Below the pieces are notes generated by a model. That model was given only the letters and a program-made list of their open reading frames with translations. It was not told the DNA's origin and searched no databases. A stretch of DNA of 64,000 bases from KBS-96 sp963722585. Lineage in GTDB: Bacteria; Acidobacteriota; Terriglobia; Bryobacterales; Bryobacteraceae. Position 1 is the first letter of the stretch. Every line of letters starts with the position of its first letter. Shown here in pieces: positions 19,117 through 27,313 of the stretch. The stretch lies in the NCBI GenBank assembly GCA_963722585.1, contig CAVRNU010000016.1, positions 3,491 to 67,490 on the forward strand, in the 5' to 3' direction. The position numbers and the translations under genes are program-made.

Positions 19117-20444
19117 TTCACTGTTCCGAGGTTACGGCCTGTGATCTGCTCCAGCTCCGCGATCGCGGTTTCGTGCTCGAGCAGGTTGCGCCAATATTCT
19201 TCGTCCAATCGCAGAACGTCTAGAAAAGAGTTCAGAAGAGTCTCAAAATCCTCCTTATTCACTTCATAAGCCGCGAGACCGGCCTTGAAGGTATTGGCGG
19301 CTTGGGGAATCAGTCCTTGGCGATAGATGTTCAACACGCGGGCCGCCGTTTCGGCCTTCAGATATTGATCCCGAACGTCGAAATAGGCTTGCTGAATTTG
19401 CGCTTCGTAATCGTGTTGAGAGCGATGCAACTCCTCGACGGCTTGTTCCACCTCTGGCCACTGCTTACGGCTTCCGTGCACCGGAATTCTCACTCCGAGA
19501 GTAAGCATGTAGTAATCGCGGTATTGCTCCGCCGTGTGTTGCCACATGTATTGGACATTAAAATCCGGATAGAAATCCTTGTGAGCAATCTCCAATTGCA
19601 AACTCTTGCCGCGAATCATCTCTTGCTGGCCGTGGATCTCTGGATTCTGGTTGCGGACGGTGTCTAGCAGCTCATCTACACTCACGTGCACGGGCGTTTC
19701 CGTGAGATCGTCCGGAATGATATCGGGCTGATTGGGAAGACGATTCAGAAGCTGCTTCAGTTTGGCCTGCAGACTTCGATGCTCCTGGTGGTGCATCTCA
19801 GTCTCCGCGAGAAGCTTTGTTTGCTCCAGCTGAGGCTTCAATACATCCTGCTGATTCCCTTTTCCAACCCGGTAATTCGCTTCGCCAACCTTTGCGACTT
19901 GATCGAGTAGTTTCGCGTCGCGTTCCAGCAGTGCTAGTTCCTGATATTCATAAGCAAGTTGAAAGTACGCTGCTTTCAGTTGCTCGACCACCAAACGCCG
20001 AGTTGCTTCCACACGATCGCGCTCGACGTCAGCATCTTTCTGCGCGGCTTCGCCTCGCAGCCGGAGCTTGCCCGGATAGGGGAGATCTTGGGAAAAGCCG
20101 AACCCGATATAAGCGAAATTGCTATTCGTATAACCGGCGAAGGGGCGCGGACTGCCTACTGCGAACTGTTGGACGGTGGATTGGGGATCTGGCAGAGTGG
20201 ACACTTGGGACGGCACCTGCATCGCGGCACGCCAGCCATGCTTCGCGGCGATGATCTGAGGATTATTTGTTTCCGCTTCTTCGATCAGCGCGGCGAGTGA
20301 CGAGCGCACGCCTTCCCGGTTGGCGTGGTTGGGCATCGGCGATTCTGCAACAGATTGGCCAAGGGCCACCAGCGGTACGCCGTGCAGTATGAGCCGCAGA
20401 GCGATTCCAATTACCAGTCCCGTGGTTCTAATGACGTTCCACAT
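19113..20444 (-). CDS. cusC: Outer-membrane channel of the Cus system
   Basis: 443 residues, TolC/OEP family. The N-terminal signal sequence is hydrophobic to about residue 30 without a lipobox cysteine. The first OEP repeat starts near LAALIEEAETNNPQI, with the second after FNVQYMWQHTAEQYRDYYML. It overlaps the preceding hypothetical gene by 17 bases and cusB by four, so the four genes are one operon. It provides the outer-membrane exit for Cu/Ag. Confidence 0.86.
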   Translation of the reverse strand: MWNVIRTTGLVIGIALRLILHGVPLVALGQSVAESPMPNHANREGVRSSLAALIEEAETNNPQIIAAKHGWRAAMQVPSQVSTLPDPQSTVQQFAVGSPRPFAGYTNSNFAYIGFGFSQDLPYPGKLRLRGEAAQKDADVERDRVEATRRLVVEQLKAAYFQLAYEYQELALLERDAKLLDQVAKVGEANYRVGKGNQQDVLKPQLEQTKLLAETEMHHQEHRSLQAKLKQLLNRLPNQPDIIPDDLTETPVHVSVDELLDTVRNQNPEIHGQQEMIRGKSLQLEIAHKDFYPDFNVQYMWQHTAEQYRDYYMLTLGVRIPVHGSRKQWPEVEQAVEELHRSQHDYEAQIQQAYFDVRDQYLKAETAARVLNIYRQGLIPQAANTFKAGLAAYEVNKEDFETLLNSFLDVLRLDEEYWRNLLEHETAIAELEQITGRNLGTVK

Positions 20445-21159
20445 GTGCTTCTCCTTCGCGTGCCCCGATGTTTAGGCCTTGTGCGTAAAGGTGATCCCAT
20501 ACGCGGTCGAAGAGATCGTCAGGGAGCGGTTGCTTCAATTCGAAATCGAAGGTTTCTAAATAACCGGCGATTCTCAATCGATAGGGCTCGGGATGCGCCA
20601 CGGTCCGAATATCGGCCCAGCGCCAACTACGGGAATCATTTCCTTTTGCTGCAACGTAATCGATTCCGCCGTCGCGAAATCGCAAAACGCCGTTGCTACC
20701 GCCAGTGCGTGTTCGGCGGCGGGCGCCAATCGTGGCGAACCTTGACCCGCGGGAAAGCGGAATGCCATTGATGGCCGGCTTGCCCACCGAGTGAATGAAT
20801 TCGGCCGCCACTTCCGACGGGATGGCCTTCTTCAGCTTGAAATCAAACGGCCGATCTCCCGGGAGGTGCCAATGCCGATTCCGATACGTAATCAGCGAAA
20901 GCTTTCGTGGATTCGGAAGATCAACACTTCGGATATCGTCGAGCGCCCAGTGAATTGGCTCTCCGTTCGCAGGACGAAAGTCTACGCCGGTGGTCGATAT
21001 CGTGAGACTTCCGCGTGCCGGTTTTGGGAATCGGTTCAGCGTCCCATCCGACGTCCAAAGCAAGGGGCCGGAAGGATCCTCAAACGGAAGCCTAGCTGTA
21101 TTCGATCGAACTGGGCTAACAGAAATCGCAACAATCCAAAAGAAAATCCGTGAAAACAT
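20428..21159 (-). CDS. Exported protein with two tandem beta repeats, first gene of the cus operon
   Basis: 243 residues with a probable signal peptide (MFSRIFFWIVAISVSPVRS). Two internal repeats align by eye: GSLTISTTGVDFRP...WALDDIRSVDLPNPRKLSL...FDFKLKKAIPSE and GVLRFRDGGIDYVA...WRWADIRTVAHPEPYRLRI...FDFELKQPLPDD. Each looks like a PH/GRAM-like beta unit. I do not recognise a named family. It is the first gene of the cus operon, overlapping cusC by 17 bases, so a periplasmic accessory or signalling role is plausible but unproven. Confidence 0.6.
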   Translation of the reverse strand: MFSRIFFWIVAISVSPVRSNTARLPFEDPSGPLLWTSDGTLNRFPKPARGSLTISTTGVDFRPANGEPIHWALDDIRSVDLPNPRKLSLITYRNRHWHLPGDRPFDFKLKKAIPSEVAAEFIHSVGKPAINGIPLSRGSRFATIGARRRTRTGGSNGVLRFRDGGIDYVAAKGNDSRSWRWADIRTVAHPEPYRLRIAGYLETFDFELKQPLPDDLFDRVWDHLYAQGLNIGAREGEAHVERH

Positions 21160-21243
21160 TCTTTCTCCTCTTCCATAACCTTGTGCGCAAGCGGACGCGC
21201 GCGTGAAAAAGCTCGGCGCTGACGCGACCGCTTGCTCGAGTTG

Positions 21244-21274
21244 CGGCTCGGTAAGTACTTACTTTTCTGAGCCG
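21244..21274. promoter_or_regulatory. Nested palindrome upstream of the cus operon
   Basis: GTAAGTACTTAC (21251-21262) is a perfect 12-bp palindrome, enclosed by CGGCTC (21244-21249) and GAGCCG (21269-21274). It lies 85-115 bases upstream of the first cus-operon ATG, where a repressor or activator site is expected. No CueR/CusR-type sensor gene is in the immediate neighbourhood. Confidence 0.4.
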
Positions 21275-21368
21275 TAACGGTAGGGACGCAGTTGTGACGA
21301 ACACCTCTAAAGACACCGGTAGTGACACCAATGACTTTTAGGGAAACAGCAAACGAAGGAGAGAGGAG

Positions 21369-21752
21369 CTAGATGAGGAAGGTCGCGAGAAGTGCTTGCT
21401 TTTGGTGTGGGAAATTTGGCAACGAACCGAGTCGTGCTTCTGCGGCGCGGATCATTTGCCGCAATTGGAGCAAGCCATTCGGTGAAGGTAAAGCAGGATG
21501 TATCGCAGCAACGAGCGGCACCGTGGGTTTTACCTTCTGCTGCAGCCCGAGCTGTTGAAATTGACAAGGTTTTTGCTGCGAAGAATCTGTCTTCGTGCGT
21601 TTGCAATGACCGGCAGGATCACAGCAGGATTTCTTTGCAAGCGGTGCCTGAAAGAATTGCGGACATGCTACGCAGCCGCCCCAAAGCAATGTTGCAGCTA
21701 GCAACAGCGAGAGGAGCAGGTTGGCCACGCGCTGAAACATTTCTCCTTTCAT
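21369..21752 (-). CDS. Small exported cysteine-containing protein
   Basis: 127 residues (or 123 from the Met at 21740). The N-terminal hydrophobic segment LLLSLLLAATLLWGG is followed by CVACPQFFQAPLAKKSCCDPAGHCK, five cysteines in a short stretch that could bind metal. The C-terminal half is Gln/Leu-rich. It lies downstream of the MerR-MerC-thioredoxin cluster on the same strand, about 100 bases away. I do not know the family; a periplasmic metal-binding role is inference from the cysteines and context. Confidence 0.5.
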   Translation of the reverse strand: MKGEMFQRVANLLLSLLLAATLLWGGCVACPQFFQAPLAKKSCCDPAGHCKRTKTDSSQQKPCQFQQLGLQQKVKPTVPLVAAIHPALPSPNGLLQLRQMIRAAEARLGSLPNFPHQKQALLATFLI

Positions 21753-21850
21753 GCTATACGAATGCGATGCAGTTTTGTTACGCGCTTTCTCATCTCACGA
21801 CGCATCGCTTTGTAGCACCGGAGTGCAGCCCGCAGTTCGGCCTTTCACCT

Positions 21851-22099
21851 CTACACCAGGGCTTCGCGCACCACGCTTTCGTCTACACCCCGACCAGCGC
21901 AGCATCCGGCCAGCTTGCCGTTGAACACAACCGCAGGTACGCTACGGATGCCTAGTTGTGCGGCCCGCCCGGCGATCCCTTCCTGATGCATGTCATGGAT
22001 GATGACCTCATGCTCCCCGCCAGCCACCTTTTTCACCCGTTCTATGGCGTCTTTGCAAGTCTGACAGCCTGCACTGAAAATCTCGATCTTGTGTCTCAT
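21851..22099 (-). CDS. Small thioredoxin-fold disulfide protein
   Basis: 82 residues of the glutaredoxin/thioredoxin-like group. The active site is GCQTCK (Cys12, Cys15), followed by IRSVPAVVFNGKLAG with the cis-Pro expected of this fold, and a further Cys pair (about residues 67-68). It follows the merC-like gene by 34 bases and probably belongs to the same operon. Likely role: thiol-disulfide or metal-thiol handling in the cytoplasm. The substrate is not defined by sequence. Confidence 0.7.
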   Translation of the reverse strand: MRHKIEIFSAGCQTCKDAIERVKKVAGGEHEVIIHDMHQEGIAGRAAQLGIRSVPAVVFNGKLAGCCAGRGVDESVVREALV

Positions 22100-22133
22100 T
22101 TGATGATGTCCTTTCTGTTATGAAATTTCTCTT

Positions 22134-22547
22134 TTAATCAAGCATTTGCGCCGGAGTACAGGTTTCGCAGCGCCGCGGCTCTGGGCGACGTGGCCAAGAA
22201 TTCCACAGCGACGCCGAAATCAACAGACCGATGCCTGTGTAGGTCATGTAGGTGGAATCGAACCCAAACTTACCGATTAAAATAACGGCTGCAGCAACCA
22301 AACCGATCCAGAACGGACCAAGTCCGCGGCGGCGAGCGGAACGAAACGCGAGTCCAGCCACGCTGATTGCGAGAAACACGGCCGTTAAGGCCAGCAGATA
22401 TTTCGTCGAAATCAGGAAACCAAGACCTAACGCCGAAACGATGCCTGCATACGCGGGCCAGCAGGCCGGACACATCAGTTTGGGTAACAAAGAAATCCCA
22501 ACACTGGGAAGCGTAACCGTCGCTTGTTTCCAGGACGAAATGGTCAT
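22134..22547 (-). CDS. merC: MerC-like mercury transport membrane protein
   Basis: 137 residues, four hydrophobic segments. The first TM carries KLMCPACWPAYAG (Cys26, Cys29), the Cys pair with which MerC-type importers take up Hg(II); the C-terminus ends RRCETCTPAQ with another CxxC. The ATG at 22547 overlaps the merR stop by four bases, so it is co-translated with the regulator. No merA reductase is present in the window, so the system either feeds a reductase elsewhere or handles a different thiophilic ion. Confidence 0.68.
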   Translation of the reverse strand: MTISSWKQATVTLPSVGISLLPKLMCPACWPAYAGIVSALGLGFLISTKYLLALTAVFLAISVAGLAFRSARRRGLGPFWIGLVAAAVILIGKFGFDSTYMTYTGIGLLISASLWNSWPRRPEPRRCETCTPAQMLD

Positions 22548-22954
22548 ACCGAAGCCTCATCCTCGAGACTCGCGAGAATCGGGCAATCAGCGGATGGCCC
22601 ACAATGCTCGCACCGCAAAGCCAGGTCGCGCAAGGTAGATTTCATGGCGGTCAACGTTGCAATCTTTCGGTCAATATCGGCGATTTTCGCTTGTGCGCGA
22701 GAGCGGATATCGGCCCGATTTTTTCGCGGCTCAATACGCAAGGCCAGAAGTTCTCGAACCTCGTCCAGCGAGAAACCGAGTCCCTGTGCACGTTTGATGA
22801 ATCGGAGGCGCCGGCCCGTGTCGGGCGAGAATTGCCGGTAGCCAGCTTGGGTCCGCGGCGGTTTAGGCAAGAGTCCCCGACGTTCGTAATAGCGCACCGT
22901 TTCCAGGTTGACGCCGCCCAGGCGCGCCAAGCGGCTGATCGTCAGAGTCTCCAT
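22544..22954 (-). CDS. merR: MerR-family regulator
   Basis: 136 residues from the ATG at 22954, which has GAGGG four bases upstream. The N-terminal helix-turn-helix-wing is typical: LARLGGVNLETVRYYERRGLL then TQAGYRQFSP. The effector end holds LRCEHCGPSADCPILASL (Cys115, Cys118, Cys124), similar to the last two Hg ligands of MerR; the first canonical ligand (Cys82 in Tn501 MerR) is replaced by the EPRKNR region. It probably activates its own operon with merC and the thioredoxin-like gene. Metal specificity is uncertain. Confidence 0.82.
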   Translation of the reverse strand: METLTISRLARLGGVNLETVRYYERRGLLPKPPRTQAGYRQFSPDTGRRLRFIKRAQGLGFSLDEVRELLALRIEPRKNRADIRSRAQAKIADIDRKIATLTAMKSTLRDLALRCEHCGPSADCPILASLEDEASV

Positions 22955-22983
22955 TCGGCCCTCATTGTCTTCTTTCAGTTGTA

Positions 22984-23014
22984 GTGTAAACCCCGGACTT
23001 GAGTACGGAGTCAA
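22984..23014 (-). promoter_or_regulatory. MerR-type promoter with 19-bp spacer
   Basis: On the minus strand, TTGACT (23009-23014) is separated by 19 bases from TTACAC (22984-22989). The spacer contains the imperfect dyad CCGTACTCAAGTCCGG. The over-long spacer with a central dyad is the hallmark of MerR-activated promoters, and the -35 plus CCGTAC resembles the classic mer operator. Confidence 0.65.
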
Positions 23015-23148
23015 GTGGGACTGTGAAAAACCTTTGGCTTAGCTTACTCTTTCTGGGCCGGCGGCTCAAACCATCTGGTACGATTTCACGGGACCATATT
23101 GAGGCAGCTGGTCACAATGCTAAAAAGCCGTTTTGCACTGCAGCCTGG

Positions 23149-23440
23149 ATGAAATACATTAAGCATCACGTATTGCGCCCTGTGTTGGGGATATCGAGAT
23201 CGTGCGTTGGCCCTTGCCGGGGCGCTGCGGGAGCGGTTTGGCGCGAGGGTTGAAGTGGTCGAGGGAACGTTGGGCCAGTTCGACGTTCGTGTCGGCGAAA
23301 CGTTAGTTTGGTCGCGGGGTGAGAGTCTTCTGGCGCGGGCGAAGCCTCCCCGTCTCCCAAACGCCGCCAAGGTCATTGCCGCAGTCGAACAGCATCAATC
23401 CACAGGGGAAGAAACCCTTACTTGCGGCGAACTCGATCGC
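23149..23440 (+). pseudogene. Rdx-family (SelW-like) thioredoxin-fold protein, frameshifted at start
   Basis: After one extra A in an AAA run (about 23153) the ATG at 23149 reads MNTLSITYCALCWGYRDRA, then LAGALRERFGARVEVVEGT, FDVRVGETLVWSRGES and a C-terminal KPPRLPNAAKVIAAVEQH. This is the SelW/SelT/SelH-like redox family; both active-site positions are Cys (CALC), with no selenocysteine codon. In the deposited frame the ATG reads into an unrelated peptide. The frame then continues without a stop into the methyltransferase, so the original end is blurred. Confidence 0.62.
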
Positions 23441-24095
23441 ATGCACCGCGAGTTCGGACCTAGAGACGCGAAACGCTTTTATGACCGATTCGGTGCCAAG
23501 CAAGACCTGCAGATCTACGAAAAGGCCGCGCTCCGACAGCTCGTCGATCGCCGACTTCGAGCATGCCTCGGCGGTCTTCGAGTTGGGTTGCGGGACTGGC
23601 CGGCTTGCCGAGTGTCTATTTGAGAAGCACCTTCCAGAGGAAGCCCGATACCTGGGTATCGATATCAGCACAACGATGATCGAGATTGCGACGCGCCGGC
23701 TGGCGCACTGGAGCGAGCGCGCCACGGTGCGCCGGGCAGACGGTACAATGAACCTGCCTAGCGTGGACGCTGCCTTTGACCGCTTCGTCGCGACATACCT
23801 GCTCGACCTGCTCCCCGAGGCCGTCATCAACGCAGTCGTTGCCGAGGCTCATCGGATCCTGATCAGAGAGGGAAAGCTTTGTGTGGCGACTTCAACTGAG
23901 GGCATAGATACAATTTCCCGCCTTCTGGGCTTGGCTTGGAAACGCATGTATGCGTTCGACCCTCGCCTCGTTGGTGGTTGTAGACCTTTGCGCGTATCGG
24001 CGTTGCTTGACATGAGCGCGTGGCGCATCGAACACAAACAAGTCATTTCGTCTTGGGGAATATGCTCGGAGATCATGATTGCGAGTCCAGCCTGA
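23441..24095 (+). pseudogene. Class I SAM-dependent methyltransferase (one frameshift)
   Basis: The ATG at 23441 gives MHREFGPRDAKRFYDRFGAKQD and KAALRQLVD, then a one-base shift near 23545 gives ADFEHASAVFELGCGTGRLAE (SAM motif I), GIDISTTMIEIA, DAAFDRFVATYLLDLLPE and EAHRILIREGKLCVA. The total is about 215 residues, normal for small-molecule methyltransferases. It lies downstream of the Rdx gene and convergent with the ars operon. The substrate is unknown; arsenic or organic thiols are possible by context only. Confidence 0.7.
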
Positions 24096-24203
24096 TTCAA
24101 CTCCGCCCGTCTCAGAAATCCTGGATCCAGCGTGCTTACGCAACTCTACCGAAAACTCTCGGTGGAACAAACGTCGGGAGATCGAATATCTCAATAGTCT
24201 TCG

Positions 24204-24656
24204 TTACTTTTCCTTTGTTCCCGATAGCGACGGTGCAAACATGCCACTCTCCAGTTCCGACGCGAAGCGGGCTTTCATCTGGTCTCGGACCGTCCGAAAA
24301 ACGGCCAAGCGCTCCTCTTCCGTGCCCTCGTGAGGCGCTGGGGGATCCTGGAAGGGCCAGTGCATTCTGCTCGTTCCCGGAAACACGGGACAGCTCTCTT
24401 TCGCGTCGTCACAAACCGTGATCACATAATCGACGGGTTTGCCCACGAATTCATCGACTGATTTCGATCGGTGGCCCTCGAGACTAATACCGATCTCGTT
24501 CATAGCCTGAATTGCTTCCGGCCGCACAATACTCGGCTTGATTCCGGCGCTCGCCACTTCAAAGCGATTACCGGCCATGTGCCGGAGCAAGCCTTCGGCC
24601 ATCTGACTGCGAGCTGAGTTCCCTGTGCAGAGAATTAGCACGGACTGTTTAGACAT
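24204..24656 (-). CDS. arsC: Arsenate reductase, thioredoxin-linked (LMW-PTP fold)
   Basis: 150 residues. The P-loop CTGNSARS places the nucleophile at Cys10, and the VCDDAKESCP segment places the redox pair at Cys82 and Cys89, the same numbering as staphylococcal ArsC. The WPFQDPP segment follows. It reduces As(V) to As(III), with electrons from thioredoxin. The start overlaps the stop of the flavoprotein gene by eight bases; it is last in the arsM-acr3-flavoprotein-arsC order. Confidence 0.93.
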   Translation of the reverse strand: MSKQSVLILCTGNSARSQMAEGLLRHMAGNRFEVASAGIKPSIVRPEAIQAMNEIGISLEGHRSKSVDEFVGKPVDYVITVCDDAKESCPVFPGTSRMHWPFQDPPAPHEGTEEERLAVFRTVRDQMKARFASELESGMFAPSLSGTKEK

Positions 24657-26016
24657 TTACGATCTCCTGACTGGACTGCTTCGTGCGGAGGGCGAGAGAC
24701 CAGGCTTGCGCACTCATTTGAATCGGGTCCCATGGACTGCTGAGCGGAGGTGTATAGCTTAGATCGAGTTCATTTAATTCGTCGACCCTCATTCCGTGAT
24801 AGAGGGCGGTGGCGAACACATCAATCCGTTTGGAAACTTCTGCCTTCCACGAGCCCAGAATCTGTGCGCCGAGAAGGCGGCCCGAAGAGGGATCCCCGGT
24901 AATACGTAAATAAAGCCTACTCGCGCCCGGATAGTAAGCCTTGTGATCCCACACCTCCGTCTGAACGGTTAACGCATCGAATCCCGCTTGCCGAGCTTCG
25001 CTATCGAGCAGCCCGGTGCGCGCAATCACCAATTCGAAGACCTTCACAACTTGTGTTCCGACTACACCTGCAAATTCCGTATCCCCGCCAGCGGCGTTCT
25101 CTCCGGCAACTCGCCCTTGCTTATGAGATGTTGTTCCTAATGGCAAGTACGTGTAAGCATCTATCACCCTGTGCCATGTCTCGGCGCAGTCGCCGGCGGC
25201 GTAGATTCCGGGAATGTTCGTTTCCATCTTGCGGGAAACGCGAATAGCATCGTGCGAGCCGAGTTGAACACCGGCAGTGCGAGCCAGGTCGGAATCGGGC
25301 TTTACGCCGGTAGCAACAATCACGAGGTCGGCCGTTCGCGCTTTTCCCAAAGACGAGCACGCCCTGAGCTGCCCATCGACCGATTCTACTTGCGTTATCT
25401 GAACGCCGGTCCAGAGGCGGACACCGCGAGCCTGTATTTCTTCTTCAATGAGTGCCCCGAATTCCTGGTCGACTGTGGGCAACACGGTTCTGGGCCGGCT
25501 TGCCAGCGTGACATCGAGTCCTCGGTGCGTCAGAGCATCCGCCATCTCGACACCGATGTAGCCTGCTCCAATGATGAGAGCCGATTTCGGCTTTTCCCTT
25601 GTTAGATAGTCCTGAATCCGGAAGCTATCTTCCATCGTGTGCAGCAGAAACACCCCGTGCTCGTTGAGTCCGTCGATAGCCGGTCTCACTGGGACGGCAC
25701 CTGTACCGATGATCAACCGATCATAGGAAAACGCTCTGGTCTTTTCTTCGTGTTTGGCGAGGACGAATCCATTTACGGCATCGATCTGAGTTGCCCTGTG
25801 GTTCCGAAGCACTTCGATGCCATCGAACTTTGTCCGGTGTGCCAGCTGCTTCCAGTCCGGCGTTTCACTGCTTAGATAGAACGGCAAGCCGCAGATGCTG
25901 AAATTAGGAAACGCATCCGCCAACAGAACGCTAATATGTGCCAACGGGGCTAGTTCGTGGGCTCGAAGCGCCGCGCTGATTCCGGCGTCACTGCCGCCGA
26001 TGATCACCAATCGCAT
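24649..26016 (-). CDS. FAD-dependent pyridine nucleotide-disulfide oxidoreductase (NADH oxidase/CoA-disulfide reductase-like)
   Basis: About 455 residues from MRLVIIGGSDAGISAA, an N-terminal FAD-binding GxGxxG-like motif. Cys42 in FSICGLPFYL corresponds to the single redox Cys of CoA-disulfide reductases. The NAD motif is LIIGAGYIGVEMADAL and the second FAD motif is GIYAAGDCAE; a C-terminal dimerisation domain follows. An in-frame start 33 bases upstream overlaps acr3; I prefer 26016, eight bases after the acr3 stop. Such flavoproteins recur in ars operons, where a link to thiol or arsenic redox is suspected but not settled. Confidence 0.82.
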   Translation of the reverse strand: MRLVIIGGSDAGISAALRAHELAPLAHISVLLADAFPNFSICGLPFYLSSETPDWKQLAHRTKFDGIEVLRNHRATQIDAVNGFVLAKHEEKTRAFSYDRLIIGTGAVPVRPAIDGLNEHGVFLLHTMEDSFRIQDYLTREKPKSALIIGAGYIGVEMADALTHRGLDVTLASRPRTVLPTVDQEFGALIEEEIQARGVRLWTGVQITQVESVDGQLRACSSLGKARTADLVIVATGVKPDSDLARTAGVQLGSHDAIRVSRKMETNIPGIYAAGDCAETWHRVIDAYTYLPLGTTSHKQGRVAGENAAGGDTEFAGVVGTQVVKVFELVIARTGLLDSEARQAGFDALTVQTEVWDHKAYYPGASRLYLRITGDPSSGRLLGAQILGSWKAEVSKRIDVFATALYHGMRVDELNELDLSYTPPLSSPWDPIQMSAQAWSLALRTKQSSQEIVNV

Positions 26017-26024
26017 AACAGTCG

Positions 26025-27113
26025 TTAGACCGCCCGCACGGGAAACCAATGCCGGGTTCGATTGCAGGCCGCGCAGACCGACAGCATCACTGGTACTTCG
26101 ACGAGCACGCCTACTACGGTTGCAAGCGCCGCGCCGGAGCCCGGCCCGAACAGCGCGATCGCAGTCGCGACCGCGAGTTCAAAGAAGTTCGACGCCCCAA
26201 TCAGCGCGCCAGGCGCGGCGACGGAATGCTCAACCTTCAGCCACTTCATCAGTATGTATGTGATGCTCGCGTTGAAATAAACCTGTAGTGTAATCGGCAC
26301 CGCGATCAGCAGCACGTGCGAGAGCCGGCCGGTAATGTTATCGGCTTGAAAGGCAAAAATCAACACAAGGGTCGCGAGCAGGGCCGCAATTGTGACAGGC
26401 GCAAACTTTGGCAGGAGCTGATCCTCGAACCAGGCGCGGCCACGCCGCTTCACCATCACGGAGCGCAGCAGCGTGCCGGCGAGCAGAGGCACCACGATAA
26501 AGACGATCACCGATGTGAGTAGCACCTGAAAGGGCACCGTAAGAGAAGAGGCGCCGTGTACTAGAAACTGAACGATCGGCACGAACAGCACAAGCATGAT
26601 GAGGTCGTTCACGGAAACTTGCACGAGTGTATAAGCAGGGTCTCCATTGGTGAGATGGCTCCAGACGAAGACCATGGCCGTACATGGCGCGGCAGCCAGA
26701 ATGATGCACCCTGCGATGTATTGGTCCGCTTCCGCCTGTGCAATGAACGGCGCAAAGAGAATGCGGAAGAAAGCCCAAGCGAGCAGTGCCATCGAGAACG
26801 GCTTGACGATCCAATTGACCAGCAGGGTAATGAGCAGTCCAGCCGGACGGCGACCGACATTCTTCACCGACGAGAAATCGACCTTCATCATCATCGGCGT
26901 GATCATCAGCCAGATCAGCACCGCGATCGGCAAATTGATTTGGCTGCCTTTGCCAAACTCGATGCCGCGCAGGCCCGCCGTCAAACTCGGCAGCATCTTC
27001 CCGAACAGGATGCCGGCAGCCATGCAGAGCGCCACCCAGAGTGAGAGGTAGCGCTCAAAGGCTCCGAGGCCACCTATAACCGGCCTTAGGGGTGTATCAA
27101 TCGTGCTTGCCAT
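26025..27113 (-). CDS. acr3: Arsenite efflux permease, ACR3 family
   Basis: 362 residues, ten TM helices of the BASS fold. The essential cysteine is in AAAPCTAMVFVWS (Cys144), and the second conserved segment GASNFFELAVATAIALFG is characteristic of ACR3. It expels As(III) using proton motive force. It starts 11 bases after the arsM stop and precedes the flavoprotein. The IS in arsM upstream could reduce its transcription unless an internal promoter exists. Confidence 0.92.
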   Translation of the reverse strand: MASTIDTPLRPVIGGLGAFERYLSLWVALCMAAGILFGKMLPSLTAGLRGIEFGKGSQINLPIAVLIWLMITPMMMKVDFSSVKNVGRRPAGLLITLLVNWIVKPFSMALLAWAFFRILFAPFIAQAEADQYIAGCIILAAAPCTAMVFVWSHLTNGDPAYTLVQVSVNDLIMLVLFVPIVQFLVHGASSLTVPFQVLLTSVIVFIVVPLLAGTLLRSVMVKRRGRAWFEDQLLPKFAPVTIAALLATLVLIFAFQADNITGRLSHVLLIAVPITLQVYFNASITYILMKWLKVEHSVAAPGALIGASNFFELAVATAIALFGPGSGAALATVVGVLVEVPVMLSVCAACNRTRHWFPVRAV

Positions 27114-27124
27114 CGCATCCCCTT

Positions 27125-27192
27125 TTACGAACAGCAGCCTGGCCCGCAGCAGCCGGCCGGCTTTGTGGCACGAATGAAGGCGCCCATAAACT
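27125..27192 (-). pseudogene. arsM: arsM, C-terminal fragment separated by IS insertion
   Basis: Encodes the last residues DKFMGAFIRATKPAGCCGPG and a final CCS before the stop at 27125. The Cys-rich tail is typical of ArsM. Excising the IS at 27198-28648 and one TATCA copy joins this to the N-terminal part as APVVADKFMGAF, in frame and matching the family. Confidence 0.8.
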
Positions 27193-27274
27193 TATCACTT
27201 GAATCCGGCGCAATCTCGGGGCTCAAAGGGCCTCCGTAGGCGCTGCCAAAGCTGGTTTGAAGCATTTTGAGGAT

Positions 27275-27313
27275 TTCCACGTTAACCTAACTTTCGGTGA
27301 GGTAAACGTGGAA
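27275..27313. repeat. Hairpin in front of the IS1380 transposase start
   Basis: TTCCACGTTAACCT (27275-27288) and AGGTAAACGTGGAA (27300-27313) pair over 13 of 14 positions and end at the transposase ATG (27313). A structure that limits read-in expression of transposase is a common IS device; the function here is inferred. Confidence 0.5.

Noticed and set aside
23149..23200. Selenocysteine in the Rdx protein
   Set aside because: Both active-site codons are TGC/TGT (CALC); the in-frame TGA upstream is removed by correcting the AAA indel and is not at the active site.
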